Shown: positions 9,323 to 18,143, counted from the stretch's first letter. The stretch: DNA of 23,193 nucleotides from JAETTH01 sp964455975 (GCA_964455975.1 CAYVYP010000021.1:1-23193); one strand, 5' to 3'. Program-made: numbers and translations. Notes: generated from the letters alone by a model not told the origin.

Positions 9323-10573
9323 TTATGCTAATTCTTTTTTAGCTTCTGCAACTTCATTAATTTTTATATTTCTAACATGGTTTATTTTTTCCCATTTTAA
9401 GTCTCTTTTAAATAAACATTTAAAGTTTATTAATAACCATGATCCTAAAAATAATGGATACGATAATAATCCTTTTATCATAGGTTTTATTGGTCTTTTA
9501 TCTAAATACATAATCAAAACTGCTGTTGCTATTGGAAGTAAAAATGTTGGTATTATATATCTTAAATAATTCCATGCAAGTTCTACTCCTGTAATTCCAT
9601 TTCCAATATACATTAAGAAATTTATTACTAATAATACTATAGTTACTATAAACATTGGTATACTTCCTAATATATATAGTAATCCGTCAAAGTTCATTAC
9701 AGTTTTATGCTCTTTTACTGCTACAGCTAAATCTTTAGTATATTTTTTTATACATTGAATATGTCCAACTGTCCATCTTGATCTTTGAGACCAACTTTGT
9801 TTAAAGCCTGTTGGTTGTTCATCATATACTATTGCATCTGTTGCCCATCCTAGTTTTTTACCTGCAATAATTCTTTTTAATGAGAATTCTATATCTTCTG
9901 TTAAAGTTTCTGTTTCCCAACCATTTGGTTTAACAACATCAAACTTTACCATAAATCCTGTACCATTTATTAATGGTGATAATCCCAAGTTATATCTTGC
10001 TAGATGATAAAATCTATTCATTGTCCAGTAAAATATTGCATATCCTGATGTAATCCAATTGTCTGTAGGGTTTTTTATGTCTCTATATCCTTGAACAACA
10101 TCTTCACCTTGATTTAATTTTTTATTCATATTTTTCAAAAAGTTAACATCAACAATGTTATCTGCATCAAATATACAGAATGCATCATATGGTGCATCTT
10201 CTTCTATTTTTTGTTTTAAAAACCAATTTAAAGCAAACCCTTTTGTTTTTTTACTAGGGTCAAATCTCTCATAAACAATTGCTCCTGCATTTCTTGCAGC
10301 TTCTGCTGTATTGTCTGTGCAATTATCTGCAATTACATATATGTCATATGCTTTTTTATCATAATCTTGCTTTTTTAAACTTTCTACTAGATTTGCAACA
10401 ACTTCTTCTTCATTATGTGCTGGAATAATAGCCATAAATCTATTAGTTTTATTTTCTATTAATGGTTTATCTTTTAATTTTACAAGTGAACATATACTTA
10501 CCATTACTTGATATAACCAAAATATTGTTATCATCCATACTAAAGCTTGTTGTATTATATATAAATACTCCAT
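9323..10573 (-). CDS. Membrane glycosyltransferase family 2
   Basis: A 416-residue processive-type GT2 enzyme. An N-terminal membrane helix spans about residues 8-30. The GT-A domain has PAHNEE (51-56), DNCTDNT (83-89), the metal-binding DADN (136-139), TEDIEF (225-230) with the catalytic-base position, and the QRSRW motif (263-267) seen in synthases of the cellulose/hyaluronan/PNAG type. Three further hydrophobic segments (~298-322, 338-356, 369-389) would form the channel part. The donor and product cannot be read from the sequence; a cell-surface polysaccharide is likely. It stands alone, with its own promoter and terminator. Confidence 0.88.
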   Translation of the reverse strand: MEYLYIIQQALVWMITIFWLYQVMVSICSLVKLKDKPLIENKTNRFMAIIPAHNEEEVVANLVESLKKQDYDKKAYDIYVIADNCTDNTAEAARNAGAIVYERFDPSKKTKGFALNWFLKQKIEEDAPYDAFCIFDADNIVDVNFLKNMNKKLNQGEDVVQGYRDIKNPTDNWITSGYAIFYWTMNRFYHLARYNLGLSPLINGTGFMVKFDVVKPNGWETETLTEDIEFSLKRIIAGKKLGWATDAIVYDEQPTGFKQSWSQRSRWTVGHIQCIKKYTKDLAVAVKEHKTVMNFDGLLYILGSIPMFIVTIVLLVINFLMYIGNGITGVELAWNYLRYIIPTFLLPIATAVLIMYLDKRPIKPMIKGLLSYPLFLGSWLLINFKCLFKRDLKWEKINHVRNIKINEVAEAKKELA

Positions 10574-10628
10574 TTTTCTATCTCCTTAAATTAATATCTT
10601 TGTACTATATTATTTACTGACCTTTTAT

Positions 10629-10657
10629 ATTATACGCTATATTGATTTTTTTTGCAA
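10629..10657 (-). promoter_or_regulatory. Promoter of the glycosyltransferase gene
   Basis: On the minus strand TTGCAA (10657-10652) and TATAAT (10634-10629) are 17 bases apart. The glycosyltransferase ATG follows about 55 bases downstream, with AAGGAG as RBS. The rest of the 157-base gap up to the mtnN stop contains only a weak CTTAC/GTAAG inverted repeat. Confidence 0.65.
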
Positions 10658-10730
10658 CTTTTTATCAAAAATTTTCTTACGGCTCGCGTATTTGAGTGCT
10701 ACTGTAAGGTTTTATTTTTTATTTTTAAAA

Positions 10731-11429
10731 TTATAATATTTTTAAAGTATTTTTTATTAATTCTGCTGCTCTTTTTGAAGCCATTTTTATGAATTTATCA
10801 AAATCTATATTATTATTTTCATTTGGTGAGTCTGATATTGCTCTTATTACTGCAAATGGAATTTTATCTAATTTGCATACTTGTGCTATTGATGCCCCTT
10901 CCATTTCTACACAATCTGAATTAAATGTTTTTAATATTTCTTCTTTCATTTTTACACTTGTACAAAATATATCTCCTGATGCTATATTTCCTAGGATTAC
11001 TTTAATATCTTTTGATAATTCTTTACTAGCTTCTTTAAATATTTTAATTAAATTCTCATCAGATTTTATTTCTTTACCTACTCCTGTTATATATCCTTTT
11101 TCATGTCCAAATGCTGTTATATCAAAATCATGTTGAACTAAATTTTCTCCTATTACAATATCTCCTATGTTTAATTTATCATTTAAACTTCCTGCTACAC
11201 CAACATTTATAATAAATACGATTTCATAATTATCTATTAATATTTGCGTCGTTCTTGCACTGTTTACTTTTCCAATTCCACATTTTACTAAAACACATTT
11301 TTTATTATCAATTAAGCCTTCTATAAATTCTAAATCATAAATTTTATTTATCTTTATTTGTGTCATTTCATGTTTTATTTCTTCTTTTTCTTCTTCCATT
11401 GCTGTAATAATTCCTATTAATTTTCCCAT
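10731..11429 (-). CDS. mtnN: 5'-methylthioadenosine/S-adenosylhomocysteine nucleosidase
   Basis: A 232-residue enzyme that cleaves the adenine from methylthioadenosine and S-adenosylhomocysteine, in the activated methyl cycle and methionine salvage. The start MGKLIGIITAMEEE places the catalytic acid at Glu12, as in the family. NVGVAGSL (75-82), ASGDIF (150-155), the ribose-binding VEMEGAS (174-180) and the RAISD Asp (D200) are all present. Length is normal. ATG 11429 has AGGAG upstream. No luxS neighbour is seen. Confidence 0.95.
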   Translation of the reverse strand: MGKLIGIITAMEEEKEEIKHEMTQIKINKIYDLEFIEGLIDNKKCVLVKCGIGKVNSARTTQILIDNYEIVFIINVGVAGSLNDKLNIGDIVIGENLVQHDFDITAFGHEKGYITGVGKEIKSDENLIKIFKEASKELSKDIKVILGNIASGDIFCTSVKMKEEILKTFNSDCVEMEGASIAQVCKLDKIPFAVIRAISDSPNENNNIDFDKFIKMASKRAAELIKNTLKIL

Positions 11430-11525
11430 TTTTATATTCTCCTAATATTTTATTATATTTTTTCCATAATTATACTAATTATTCTGTTTTTATGCAAATT
11501 TTTATTTTTAATTTACATAAACAAG

Positions 11526-11555
11526 TTGACATTTCTGTTACTACCATAATATAAT
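11526..11555 (+). promoter_or_regulatory. Strong promoter of the orphan gene
   Basis: TTGACA (11526-11531) and TATAAT (11550-11555), both consensus, are 18 bases apart. AGGAGG (11601-11606) precedes the ATG at 11616. It is the best promoter visible in the window, giving a transcript with a leader of about 50 bases. Confidence 0.8.
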
Positions 11556-11615
11556 GTGTTAGTGTAAACTTTGTTGTAGCAAATTCCAATACTATAATTT
11601 AGGAGGAATGTTTTT

Positions 11616-12044
11616 ATGAGTAATCTGGTTTTAAAAGTGAGTGGGCCAATTTGGCATCACGATCCGCCTGGGACTCCTATACCTTCAGCTGTCCGCGTCG
11701 TCAATGGTAGCAAATTTCATGAATATTCAGTTATTAATGAGGATACTGGCAAAACCATTTTAACAACGCAAGAGCAACGGCCTATTGATTTATTCCCTAA
11801 TGGTTTAATCGTCTTATATCAAAATATTGGAGAAACAATTTTAGTATTTTTTTATGATGATAGCAATGATGCTCTTAAACTTTTAGGGAAATATTCAATG
11901 GCATATACTTTTTGGTTGGATAATCAAGAAGTGTTTGCTCTTAAAGAGCACTCAATGTGGTACACGTTTGATGAAAGTACAAAAACATTAGTAAAAAACC
12001 TTGAGGTTTTAAAACTTGCTAAACATTTTGCTTTAACCAGATAA
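11616..12044 (+). CDS. Orphan hypothetical protein, likely acquired
   Basis: I do not recognise this 142-residue protein. It has no signal peptide and no membrane helix. It is rich in short hydrophobic strands (GLIVLYQNIG, ETILVFFYDD) and aromatic residues (W13, YTFWLD, SMWYTF), suggesting a beta-rich cytosolic domain, with a similar YSMAYTFW / HSMWYTFD unit repeated about 27 residues apart. It is the only rightward gene among leftward housekeeping genes and has its own consensus promoter and terminator. Its codons (CGG, CGC, GTC, ACG) differ from the neighbours, especially in the first 150 bases. This fits insertion of a self-contained gene between mtnN and pnp. Confidence 0.75.
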   Translation: MSNLVLKVSGPIWHHDPPGTPIPSAVRVVNGSKFHEYSVINEDTGKTILTTQEQRPIDLFPNGLIVLYQNIGETILVFFYDDSNDALKLLGKYSMAYTFWLDNQEVFALKEHSMWYTFDESTKTLVKNLEVLKLAKHFALTR

Positions 12045-12055
12045 TGTACTACAGT

Positions 12056-12086
12056 AAAAACGACTATGAAAATCATAGTCGTTTTT
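12056..12086. terminator. Bidirectional terminator
   Basis: CGACTATG (12061-12068) and CATAGTCG (12074-12081) form a perfect 8-bp stem, flanked by A5 and T5 so that it works on both strands. It ends the orphan gene from the left and pnp from the right. Confidence 0.9.
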
Positions 12087-12124
12087 ATTTAAACGTAAAT
12101 TTTGTCCATTATTATTTTTGTTCC

Positions 12125-14263
12125 TTATTCTTGTTCCTTTGCTTGTGCATCATCATTTGGTTCTAAATCTCTTGTTCTTGCTGTTAAATTTACTCTTCCT
12201 TGATCATCTATTTCATATACTTTTACTTTTATTTTTTCTCCAACTTTAAGTACATCTTCTACTTTTTCTACTCTTTTATCAGATATTTTAGAAATATGAA
12301 GTAGTCCCTCTTTTCCACAACCTACATCTACAAATGCTCCAAATGCCATTAATTTTGTAACTGTTCCTTCATAAATCATTCCAACTTCTATTTCTCTTAC
12401 TATATTTTCTATCATATTTAATGCTTCTTTTGCTTTTTCATTGTCTTGAGAATAAATAAATACAGTTCCATCTTCTTCAATATCTATTTTTACACCTGTT
12501 TGTTCAATTATTTTATTTATTACTTTTCCACCACTACCAATAACATCTTTTATTTTTTCTTGTTTTACTTTTGTTGTTATTATTCTTGGTGCATATTTAG
12601 ATACTTCTTCTCTTGGCTTTGAAATTTGTGGTGCCATTATATCATCTAAAATATAATCTCTTGCTATTTTTGTTCTGTTAAATGCTTCTTCTATTATTTC
12701 ATATGTTAAACCGTCATTTTTAATATCTACTTGTATTGCTGTAATTCCGTCTTTTGTCCCTCCTACTTTAAAGTCCATATCTCCAAAGAAATCTTCTATT
12801 CCTTGAATATCTGTAATCATTATATATCTTGATGAATCATTTTTATCTGTAACTAATCCTGTAGAAATTCCTGCAACTGGTTTTTTAATTGGAACACCTG
12901 CATCCATAAGTGAAAGTGTGCTTCCACATATACTTGCTTGTGATGTTGATCCATTTGAAGATAATACTTCTGATACAACTCTTATTGCATAAGGGAATTC
13001 TTCTATTGATGGAAGTACTGGAACTAACGCTTTTTCTGCTAATGCTCCATGTCCTATTTCTCTTCTTCCTGGTCCACGAGAAGGTCTTGCTTCTCCTACA
13101 GAATATGAAGGAAAATTATATTGATGCATATATCTTTTAGATTCTTCTTCATCTAATCCATCTAATGCTTGTACTTCTGACATCATTCCTAATGTAGTTA
13201 TACTTAGTACTTGTGTTTGACCTCTTGTAAATACTGCACTACCATGAACTCTAGGAAGTAAGCCTACTTCACATGAAAGTGGTCTAACTTCATCTATTTT
13301 TCTTCCATCTGGTCTTTTATGTTCTTCTAATATCATTTCTCTAACACAATATTTTTCTAAATCATGTATTATTTGTCCTATATCTGCTTTATTTTCTTCT
13401 TCAAATTCTTCTCCATGACTTTCAATAACGAAATTTTTAATATCTTCTGATATTAAATCTATATTTTTATCACGAGCTTCTTTATCTAGTTCTTGAACAT
13501 CTTTATACATTCTATCTTTAAATTCTTTTTCTATTTCTTTATATAATTCTTCATTTACTGCAAAAGATTTATATTCAAATTTTGGTTTTCCTATTTCTTT
13601 TTGAATTCCATCTATAAAATCACAAACTTTTTTAATATCTATATGAGCTGTTTTTATTGCTTCTAACATAACTTCGTTTGGTATTTCGTTTGCTCCTGCT
13701 TCTATCATTGTTATTTTTTCTTTTGTTCCAGCTAATGTTAATGTCAATTTAGATTTTTCTCTTTGCTCTACTGTTGGGTTTATAACAACTTGTCCATCTA
13801 CATATCCTACATTTACCGCTGCTGTTGGTCCTCCAAATGGTATGTCTGAAATTGCTAATGCACAAGAAGCACCTATCATTGCACATACTTCTGGTGAATT
13901 ATCTTGTTCTACAGATAAGACTGTTGTTACAACAACAACATCATTTCTAAAATCTTTTGGAAATAATGGTCTTAATGGTCTATCTATTGCTCTTGATGTT
14001 AATATTGCTTTATCTGCTGGTCTTCCTTCTCTTTTTTGAAAACTTCCTGGTATTTTACCTACTGAATATAATTTTTCTTCATAATCTACTGAAAGTGGAA
14101 AAAAATCTATTCCTTCTCTTGGCTCTTTTGATGCTGTTACATTTGCCATAACAACTGTATCGCCATATCTTACTAATACATCTGCATTTGCAAGTCCGGC
14201 TAATTTACCTGTTTCTACTGTAAGTGTTCTTCCTGCTAATTCCATTGAATAAGTTTTAAACAT
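12125..14263 (-). CDS. pnp: Polyribonucleotide nucleotidyltransferase (PNPase)
   Basis: A 712-residue 3'-5' phosphorolytic exoribonuclease acting in mRNA decay. Two RNase PH-like halves are present: the first starts AGRTLTVETGKLAGLANADVL; the second begins around DGRKIDEVRPLSCEVG, with FTRGQTQ. An alpha-helical linker lies between them. A KH domain follows (about 560-620, IGSGGKVINKIIEQTG), then an S1 domain (about 629-698, with GAFVDVGCGKEGLLHISKI). Length is normal for the family. It follows rpsO, the classic order, with a structured 190-base gap. ATG 14263 has AAGGAGAG upstream. Confidence 0.97.
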   Translation of the reverse strand: MFKTYSMELAGRTLTVETGKLAGLANADVLVRYGDTVVMANVTASKEPREGIDFFPLSVDYEEKLYSVGKIPGSFQKREGRPADKAILTSRAIDRPLRPLFPKDFRNDVVVVTTVLSVEQDNSPEVCAMIGASCALAISDIPFGGPTAAVNVGYVDGQVVINPTVEQREKSKLTLTLAGTKEKITMIEAGANEIPNEVMLEAIKTAHIDIKKVCDFIDGIQKEIGKPKFEYKSFAVNEELYKEIEKEFKDRMYKDVQELDKEARDKNIDLISEDIKNFVIESHGEEFEEENKADIGQIIHDLEKYCVREMILEEHKRPDGRKIDEVRPLSCEVGLLPRVHGSAVFTRGQTQVLSITTLGMMSEVQALDGLDEEESKRYMHQYNFPSYSVGEARPSRGPGRREIGHGALAEKALVPVLPSIEEFPYAIRVVSEVLSSNGSTSQASICGSTLSLMDAGVPIKKPVAGISTGLVTDKNDSSRYIMITDIQGIEDFFGDMDFKVGGTKDGITAIQVDIKNDGLTYEIIEEAFNRTKIARDYILDDIMAPQISKPREEVSKYAPRIITTKVKQEKIKDVIGSGGKVINKIIEQTGVKIDIEEDGTVFIYSQDNEKAKEALNMIENIVREIEVGMIYEGTVTKLMAFGAFVDVGCGKEGLLHISKISDKRVEKVEDVLKVGEKIKVKVYEIDDQGRVNLTARTRDLEPNDDAQAKEQE

Positions 14264-14327
14264 AATCTTTCTCTCCTTTTTAATTTTAATTTTATATTTA
14301 AAACAATGCTTTTAATAGTGTAACCTC

Positions 14328-14360
14328 TATTATAAATAAAATACTTTTTTATTTATAATA
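14328..14360 (-). promoter_or_regulatory. 14-bp perfect hairpin in the rpsO-pnp gap
   Basis: TATTATAAATAAAA (14328-14341) pairs perfectly with TTTTATTTATAATA (14347-14360) around a 5-base loop, in the pnp leader. In E. coli a double-stranded stem in this gap is cut by RNase III and lets PNPase repress itself. A similar role here is inference only. A direct repeat TTGCTTTTAATA-like segment flanks it (about 14306-14318 and 14385-14397). Confidence 0.55.
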
Positions 14361-14411
14361 CAAGCTACTTCTATTTTTAGGCATTGCTTTTAATACCTTC
14401 TTTACAGCAAA

Positions 14412-14446
14412 TTAGGACGCTTGTTATTAATCACAAAACGCCCTAA
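14412..14446 (-). terminator. Hairpin just after rpsO
   Basis: TTAGGACGCTTGT (14412-14424) pairs with ACAAAACGCCCTAA (about 14433-14446) with two mismatches and a bulge, starting eight bases after the rpsO stop on the minus strand. The T-run behind it is poor, so it is either a weak terminator or an end-protecting/processing stem between rpsO and pnp. Confidence 0.5.
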
Positions 14447-14454
14447 GTTACAAA

Positions 14455-14718
14455 TTATTTTCTTAATCCTAATTTTTCAACGATATCTCTGTATCTTTGA
14501 ACATCTTTTCTACCTAAGTAGTTTAGTAAGTTTCTTCTAGAACCTACCATTTTTAAAAGCCCACGTCTTGAATGGTTATCTTTTGTGTGAACTTTTAAAT
14601 GTTCTGTTAATTCATTAATTCTTTCTGTTAAAAGAGCTATTTGAACTTCTGGAGAACCAGTATCTTTTTCATCTCTTTTATAAGTATTAATTACTTCTTG
14701 TTTTCTTTGTGCTGTCAT
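14455..14718 (-). CDS. rpsO: Ribosomal protein S15
   Basis: An 87-residue small-subunit protein that binds the 16S rRNA central domain early in assembly. The family signatures GSPEVQIALLTERI, HLKVHTKDNHSRRGLLKMV and RRNLLNYLGRKDVQRY are present, ending KLGLRK. Length is normal. An AGGAGG lies upstream of ATG 14718. The 96-base leader contains short inverted repeats (TTAAGG / CCTTA), where S15 leaders often carry a self-regulating RNA; I cannot assign a known class. Confidence 0.97.
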   Translation of the reverse strand: MTAQRKQEVINTYKRDEKDTGSPEVQIALLTERINELTEHLKVHTKDNHSRRGLLKMVGSRRNLLNYLGRKDVQRYRDIVEKLGLRK

Positions 14719-14814
14719 TTTTATTTCCTCCTATTTAATTTAATTTGCCTTAAACCGAGCCATAAGCAGAGTTTTTTTCCTTAAGCTAAGTATAAGGTAC
14801 TATTTAAAGCATAA

Positions 14815-15030
14815 TCATTTTACTATAAAATAATATAAAATGCAAGCATTNNNNNNNNNNNCTATTATTGCCACTATAAATCCTATTAATTTAAATCCCA
14901 TTGAAGCTTCATTTTGGTCACCAAAACTAAACCACTTTTTTGTAAGTAAACGTGCATCAAAACACATTATTACTCCTAATGCTGATATTATAATTCCTAT
15001 TAATATTATTATCATTTTTCCTATATCCAT
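14815..15030 (-). CDS. Small two-helix membrane protein, interrupted by a gap
   Basis: About 71 residues as read. There are two hydrophobic segments (IIILIGIIISALGVIMCF, and FKLIGFIVAII continuing across the gap to CILYYFIVK) joined by a loop with DARLLTKKWFSFGDQNE. Eleven undetermined bases (14851-14861) fall in the second helix, so frame and length there are uncertain. It starts 11 bases after the epimerase stop, with AGGTG as RBS, and is probably cotranscribed with it. The function is unknown. Confidence 0.6.
   Translation of the reverse strand: MDIGKMIIILIGIIISALGVIMCFDARLLTKKWFSFGDQNEASMGFKLIGFIVAIIXXXXNACILYYFIVK
14851..14861. other. Assembly gap (11 N)
   Basis: Eleven undetermined bases inside the small membrane protein gene. 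The surrounding frame is kept by a gap of this size plus the visible bases, but the true length is unknown. Confidence 0.98.
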
Positions 15031-15041
15031 TTTTACACCTT

Positions 15042-15902
15042 TTAATTAAAAAATTCCACACTATATTGACATTTAAATTCTTCTTTTGGTTTTAAAATTA
15101 TATTTCCCTGTTTTTCTTTAAATACTCCTTGCGTATTTACCATATCTGCTGTAGTCTGCCATGGTTCTATACATAAAAAAGGAGCACCTGGCTTTGACCA
15201 TATTGCTAAATATGGAAATCCTGTAAAATCAAATGTTAATATTTTATTTTTATCTTTTCTTCTATATAAGCTTATTTTATTTGAAGTTAAACCTTTCATT
15301 ATTATAGCATCATCTTTAAATATGTCTTTTGTAAGATTTATTATTCTATTTTTATATAAAATATTTTTCCCGAATTGTACTCCTACTAATCCATCTACTA
15401 AATATAAGAAATGTATTTTAGTTTCCTCTTCTTCAAATTCTAAATAATATTCTTCTTTATTTATATCAATATTAAATGCTGGATGTCCTCCTATACCAAA
15501 TGGCATATCTACTTCTCCATCATTTACAACTTTGTATTGTGTTATTATTTTATTTGGTTCTACAAAATATGTTACAAACAAAGAAAATTCAAAAGGATAT
15601 TTTTCTAATGTTTGTTTATTACTTTTAAGAAGATATGAATGAAAATTATCAAGTTTAGTAATCGGTTCAAATACCATATCTCTTGCAAATCCATGTTGAG
15701 AAATATCATATACTTTGCCATTTATCATTGTATTATTTTTCTTTAGCTTTCCTACAATTGGAAATAATATTGGAGCATGTCTTTTCCAATATACTCTACC
15801 TTTTTCATCTTTTGTACTTTCACCTTGATGTATTTTTTCTTGCCCATCCAACTTAGCACTTATTAATTCTGCACCTAAATTTGATGTTTCAATTTGTAGC
15901 AT
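15042..15902 (-). CDS. Aldose 1-epimerase family protein (LacX-like)
   Basis: A 286-residue beta-sandwich protein of the galactose mutarotase superfamily. Likely active-site residues are His70 (SQHGFARDM), His140 (GIGGHPAFN) and Glu246 (CIEPWQ), matching the His/His/Glu set of the family. The RHAPILFPIVGKL motif (41-53) is typical of the LacX/YeaD-like branch. It probably interconverts sugar anomers; the substrate is not defined. It has its own promoter and is followed closely by the small membrane protein gene. Confidence 0.88.
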   Translation of the reverse strand: MLQIETSNLGAELISAKLDGQEKIHQGESTKDEKGRVYWKRHAPILFPIVGKLKKNNTMINGKVYDISQHGFARDMVFEPITKLDNFHSYLLKSNKQTLEKYPFEFSLFVTYFVEPNKIITQYKVVNDGEVDMPFGIGGHPAFNIDINKEEYYLEFEEEETKIHFLYLVDGLVGVQFGKNILYKNRIINLTKDIFKDDAIIMKGLTSNKISLYRRKDKNKILTFDFTGFPYLAIWSKPGAPFLCIEPWQTTADMVNTQGVFKEKQGNIILKPKEEFKCQYSVEFFN

Positions 15903-15944
15903 ATGTTTTCCTCTTTTCTTTGTAGTTTTAACTTTTTCAAATGT

Positions 15945-15973
15945 ATTTTATCAGATTTTTTGATATTAATCAA
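15945..15973 (-). promoter_or_regulatory. Promoter of the epimerase-like gene
   Basis: On the minus strand TTGATT (15973-15968) and TAAAAT (15950-15945) are 17 bases apart. A TG lies just before the -10 box. The ATG at 15902 follows with an AGAGGA RBS. Confidence 0.6.
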
Positions 15974-15988
15974 CATAATATATTAATT

Positions 15989-18037
15989 TTATATTTCTAC
16001 CCTATTTGTAAATTTTTCATCTATTATTTTCTTTAATTTCTTATTTTCTTCTTTTTCTAGCTTTGGATCTTTTTCTAGTATTTTTATTGCTACTGCTTGT
16101 ACTGCTTTTAATACTAGCATATCTTCAAACAAGTTTGCTATTTTAAATTCTGGTATGCCATGTTGTTTTGTTCCAAAAAATTCTCCTGTTCCTCTTAATT
16201 CTAAATCTTTTTCTGATATTATGAATCCATCATTTGTACTTTGCATTACCTTCATTCTTTGTTTTGTATTTTCACTATTTCCCTGGTATTTTAATACACA
16301 ATATGATTGATACTCTCCTCTTCCTACTCTTCCTCTTAATTGATGAAGTTGAGCGAGTCCAAACCTTTCTGCATTTTCAACAACCATTATACTTGCATTT
16401 GGAACATTTACCCCAACTTCTATTACTGTTGTTGAAATTAAAATTTGAATTTCTCCGTTTTTAAATTCTTCCATTATCTCATCTTTCTGCTTTGCTTTTA
16501 GCTTTCCGTGTATATATTCTACTTTATATTGTGGGAAAATTTCTTTCTTATATTTTTCTGCAAGTTCTAAAACAGATTTTGCATTTATTTCTTCATTTTC
16601 TTCTACTAATGGACATACAATATATGCTTGCCTACCTTCCTCAATTTGTTTTTTTATAAAATTATTTACCCTATCTTCCATTGTTTTTGTTACTGCATAA
16701 GTTTCTATCTTTTTTCTATTTGGCGGTAGTTCATCAATAATTGATATATCCAAATCTCCATATAAAATTATTGCTAAAGTTCTTGGTATTGGTGTTGCTG
16801 TCATAACTAATGTATCTGGATTATTTCCTTTTGAAACAATTTTACTTCTTTGTTTTACTCCAAACCTATGCTGTTCATCTGTTACTACTAAGCCTAAATT
16901 TTTAAATATAACATTATCTTCTAATACTGCATGTGTTCCTATTAATATATCTATTTTTCCTTGTTCTAATTTTTCTAATATTTCCATTTTCTTTTTTTTT
17001 GTAATACTACTTACTAAAAGTTCACATCTAATTCCAAATTTAGAAAGTATTTGATTAAAACTTTCTAAATGTTGGCTTGCTAAAATTGCAGTTGGTGCCA
17101 TTATTACTGCTTGATATCCACATTTTACTGCTTTATACGCAGCTATCATTGCTACTACTGTTTTTCCGCTTCCTACATCTCCTTGCAGAAGCCTGTTCAT
17201 TGGTTTTATCCTTTCCATATCATTATCTATTTCTTCTAAAACTTTTAGTTGGGCTTTTGTAAGTTTAAATGGAAGTGAGTTTATTACATCACTCATTTTT
17301 ATTTCTTTACTAAATTGTATTCCTTTTATATCTTTATCATATTTATTTTTAAGTGCTAGAAGTGCTAATTGCACACTTAACAATTCTTCAAATACAAGCC
17401 TTTTTCTAGCTACATTAAATTCTTCAAAGTTTTCAGGAAAATGAATTTTATGTATAGAATTACAATACCCCATTAAATTATATTCGTTTATTATATAATC
17501 TGGCAAAGTTTCATCTAAATTATCTCCTACTATATTTAATCCATTTTCTATAATCTGCCTAATTGTATTTTGTGAAAGTGAATATGTAGCTTTATATATT
17601 GGAATTATTTTCCCTGTATTTTTACTTTTTTCGGCAATTTCAAAAATAGGAGAATTCATTTCTACCTTTCCATTTTTTATAGATACTTTTCCATAGAACT
17701 TATATTTTTCTCCTACTTTAAAACAGTTTTTTAAATAACTTTGATTAAACCATGTTATTGTTAAGCTTTCAGTTTCATCTCTTACAATTAACTTATACAT
17801 TGTCATATTTCTTCTTGATGTTCTTATTTCACTCATTCTTGCAACAGGAATAGCTTCTATTAAAGCTTCCTGCCCATCTACTAATTCTTCTATGTTTTTA
17901 GGCTTACTTCTATCTTCATGCTCTCTTGGAAAATATGTAATTAAATCTTCTAAAGTAAAAATTCCAAGTTTATTTAATAAAGTTACTCTATTAGGCCCTA
18001 CTCCTTTTACAAACTTTACATCTTCTTTTATATCCAT
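15989..18037 (-). CDS. recG: ATP-dependent DNA helicase RecG
   Basis: A 682-residue helicase that remodels stalled forks and Holliday junctions. The N-terminal wedge/OB domain begins VKFVKGVGPNRVTLLNKLGI. Walker A is GDVGSGKT (286-293), GTHAV (367-371) and DEQH (387-390) follow, then TATPIPRT, and in the second RecA domain STTVIEVGVNVPNA and QLRGRVGRG. FFGTKQHG near the end is typical of RecG. Length and ends are normal. It is divergent from asd, with a 104-base shared upstream region. Confidence 0.97.
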   Translation of the reverse strand: MDIKEDVKFVKGVGPNRVTLLNKLGIFTLEDLITYFPREHEDRSKPKNIEELVDGQEALIEAIPVARMSEIRTSRRNMTMYKLIVRDETESLTITWFNQSYLKNCFKVGEKYKFYGKVSIKNGKVEMNSPIFEIAEKSKNTGKIIPIYKATYSLSQNTIRQIIENGLNIVGDNLDETLPDYIINEYNLMGYCNSIHKIHFPENFEEFNVARKRLVFEELLSVQLALLALKNKYDKDIKGIQFSKEIKMSDVINSLPFKLTKAQLKVLEEIDNDMERIKPMNRLLQGDVGSGKTVVAMIAAYKAVKCGYQAVIMAPTAILASQHLESFNQILSKFGIRCELLVSSITKKKKMEILEKLEQGKIDILIGTHAVLEDNVIFKNLGLVVTDEQHRFGVKQRSKIVSKGNNPDTLVMTATPIPRTLAIILYGDLDISIIDELPPNRKKIETYAVTKTMEDRVNNFIKKQIEEGRQAYIVCPLVEENEEINAKSVLELAEKYKKEIFPQYKVEYIHGKLKAKQKDEIMEEFKNGEIQILISTTVIEVGVNVPNASIMVVENAERFGLAQLHQLRGRVGRGEYQSYCVLKYQGNSENTKQRMKVMQSTNDGFIISEKDLELRGTGEFFGTKQHGIPEFKIANLFEDMLVLKAVQAVAIKILEKDPKLEKEENKKLKKIIDEKFTNRVEI

Positions 18038-18093
18038 ACTAAAATTTTCTCCTAAAATACTAATAATTTTCTCTTTTTAAATTATATCATTTG

Positions 18094-18143
18094 TATAATA
18101 TTTACACAATCATCTCCATATATTTTATGGAGGTGATTTTTTT
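18094..18143 (+). promoter_or_regulatory. asd leader: -10 box and RBS-sequestering hairpin
   Basis: TATAAT at 18094-18099 would start a transcript near 18106. From 18108 the RNA folds into a 13-bp stem: AATCATCTCCATA (18108-18120) with TATGGAGGTGATT (18126-18138), one G-U pair, loop TATTT. The GGAGGTGAT ribosome binding site of asd is the 3' arm, and seven Ts (18137-18143) follow. The hairpin could mask the RBS, act as an intrinsic terminator, or both. No -35 box near consensus is seen. The gap is too short for a lysine riboswitch. Confidence 0.6.

Noticed and set aside
14815..15030. Frameshift in the small membrane protein
   Set aside because: The region contains 11 undetermined bases, so no conclusion about frame is possible.
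16234..17262. Leucine-rich plus-strand frames opposite recG
   Set aside because: These are antisense shadows of an AT-rich gene; the same Leu/Phe-rich pattern appears opposite every leftward gene here.
18038..18141. Lysine riboswitch upstream of asd
   Set aside because: The gap is only 104 bases and shows a single hairpin, far too short for the lysine aptamer.
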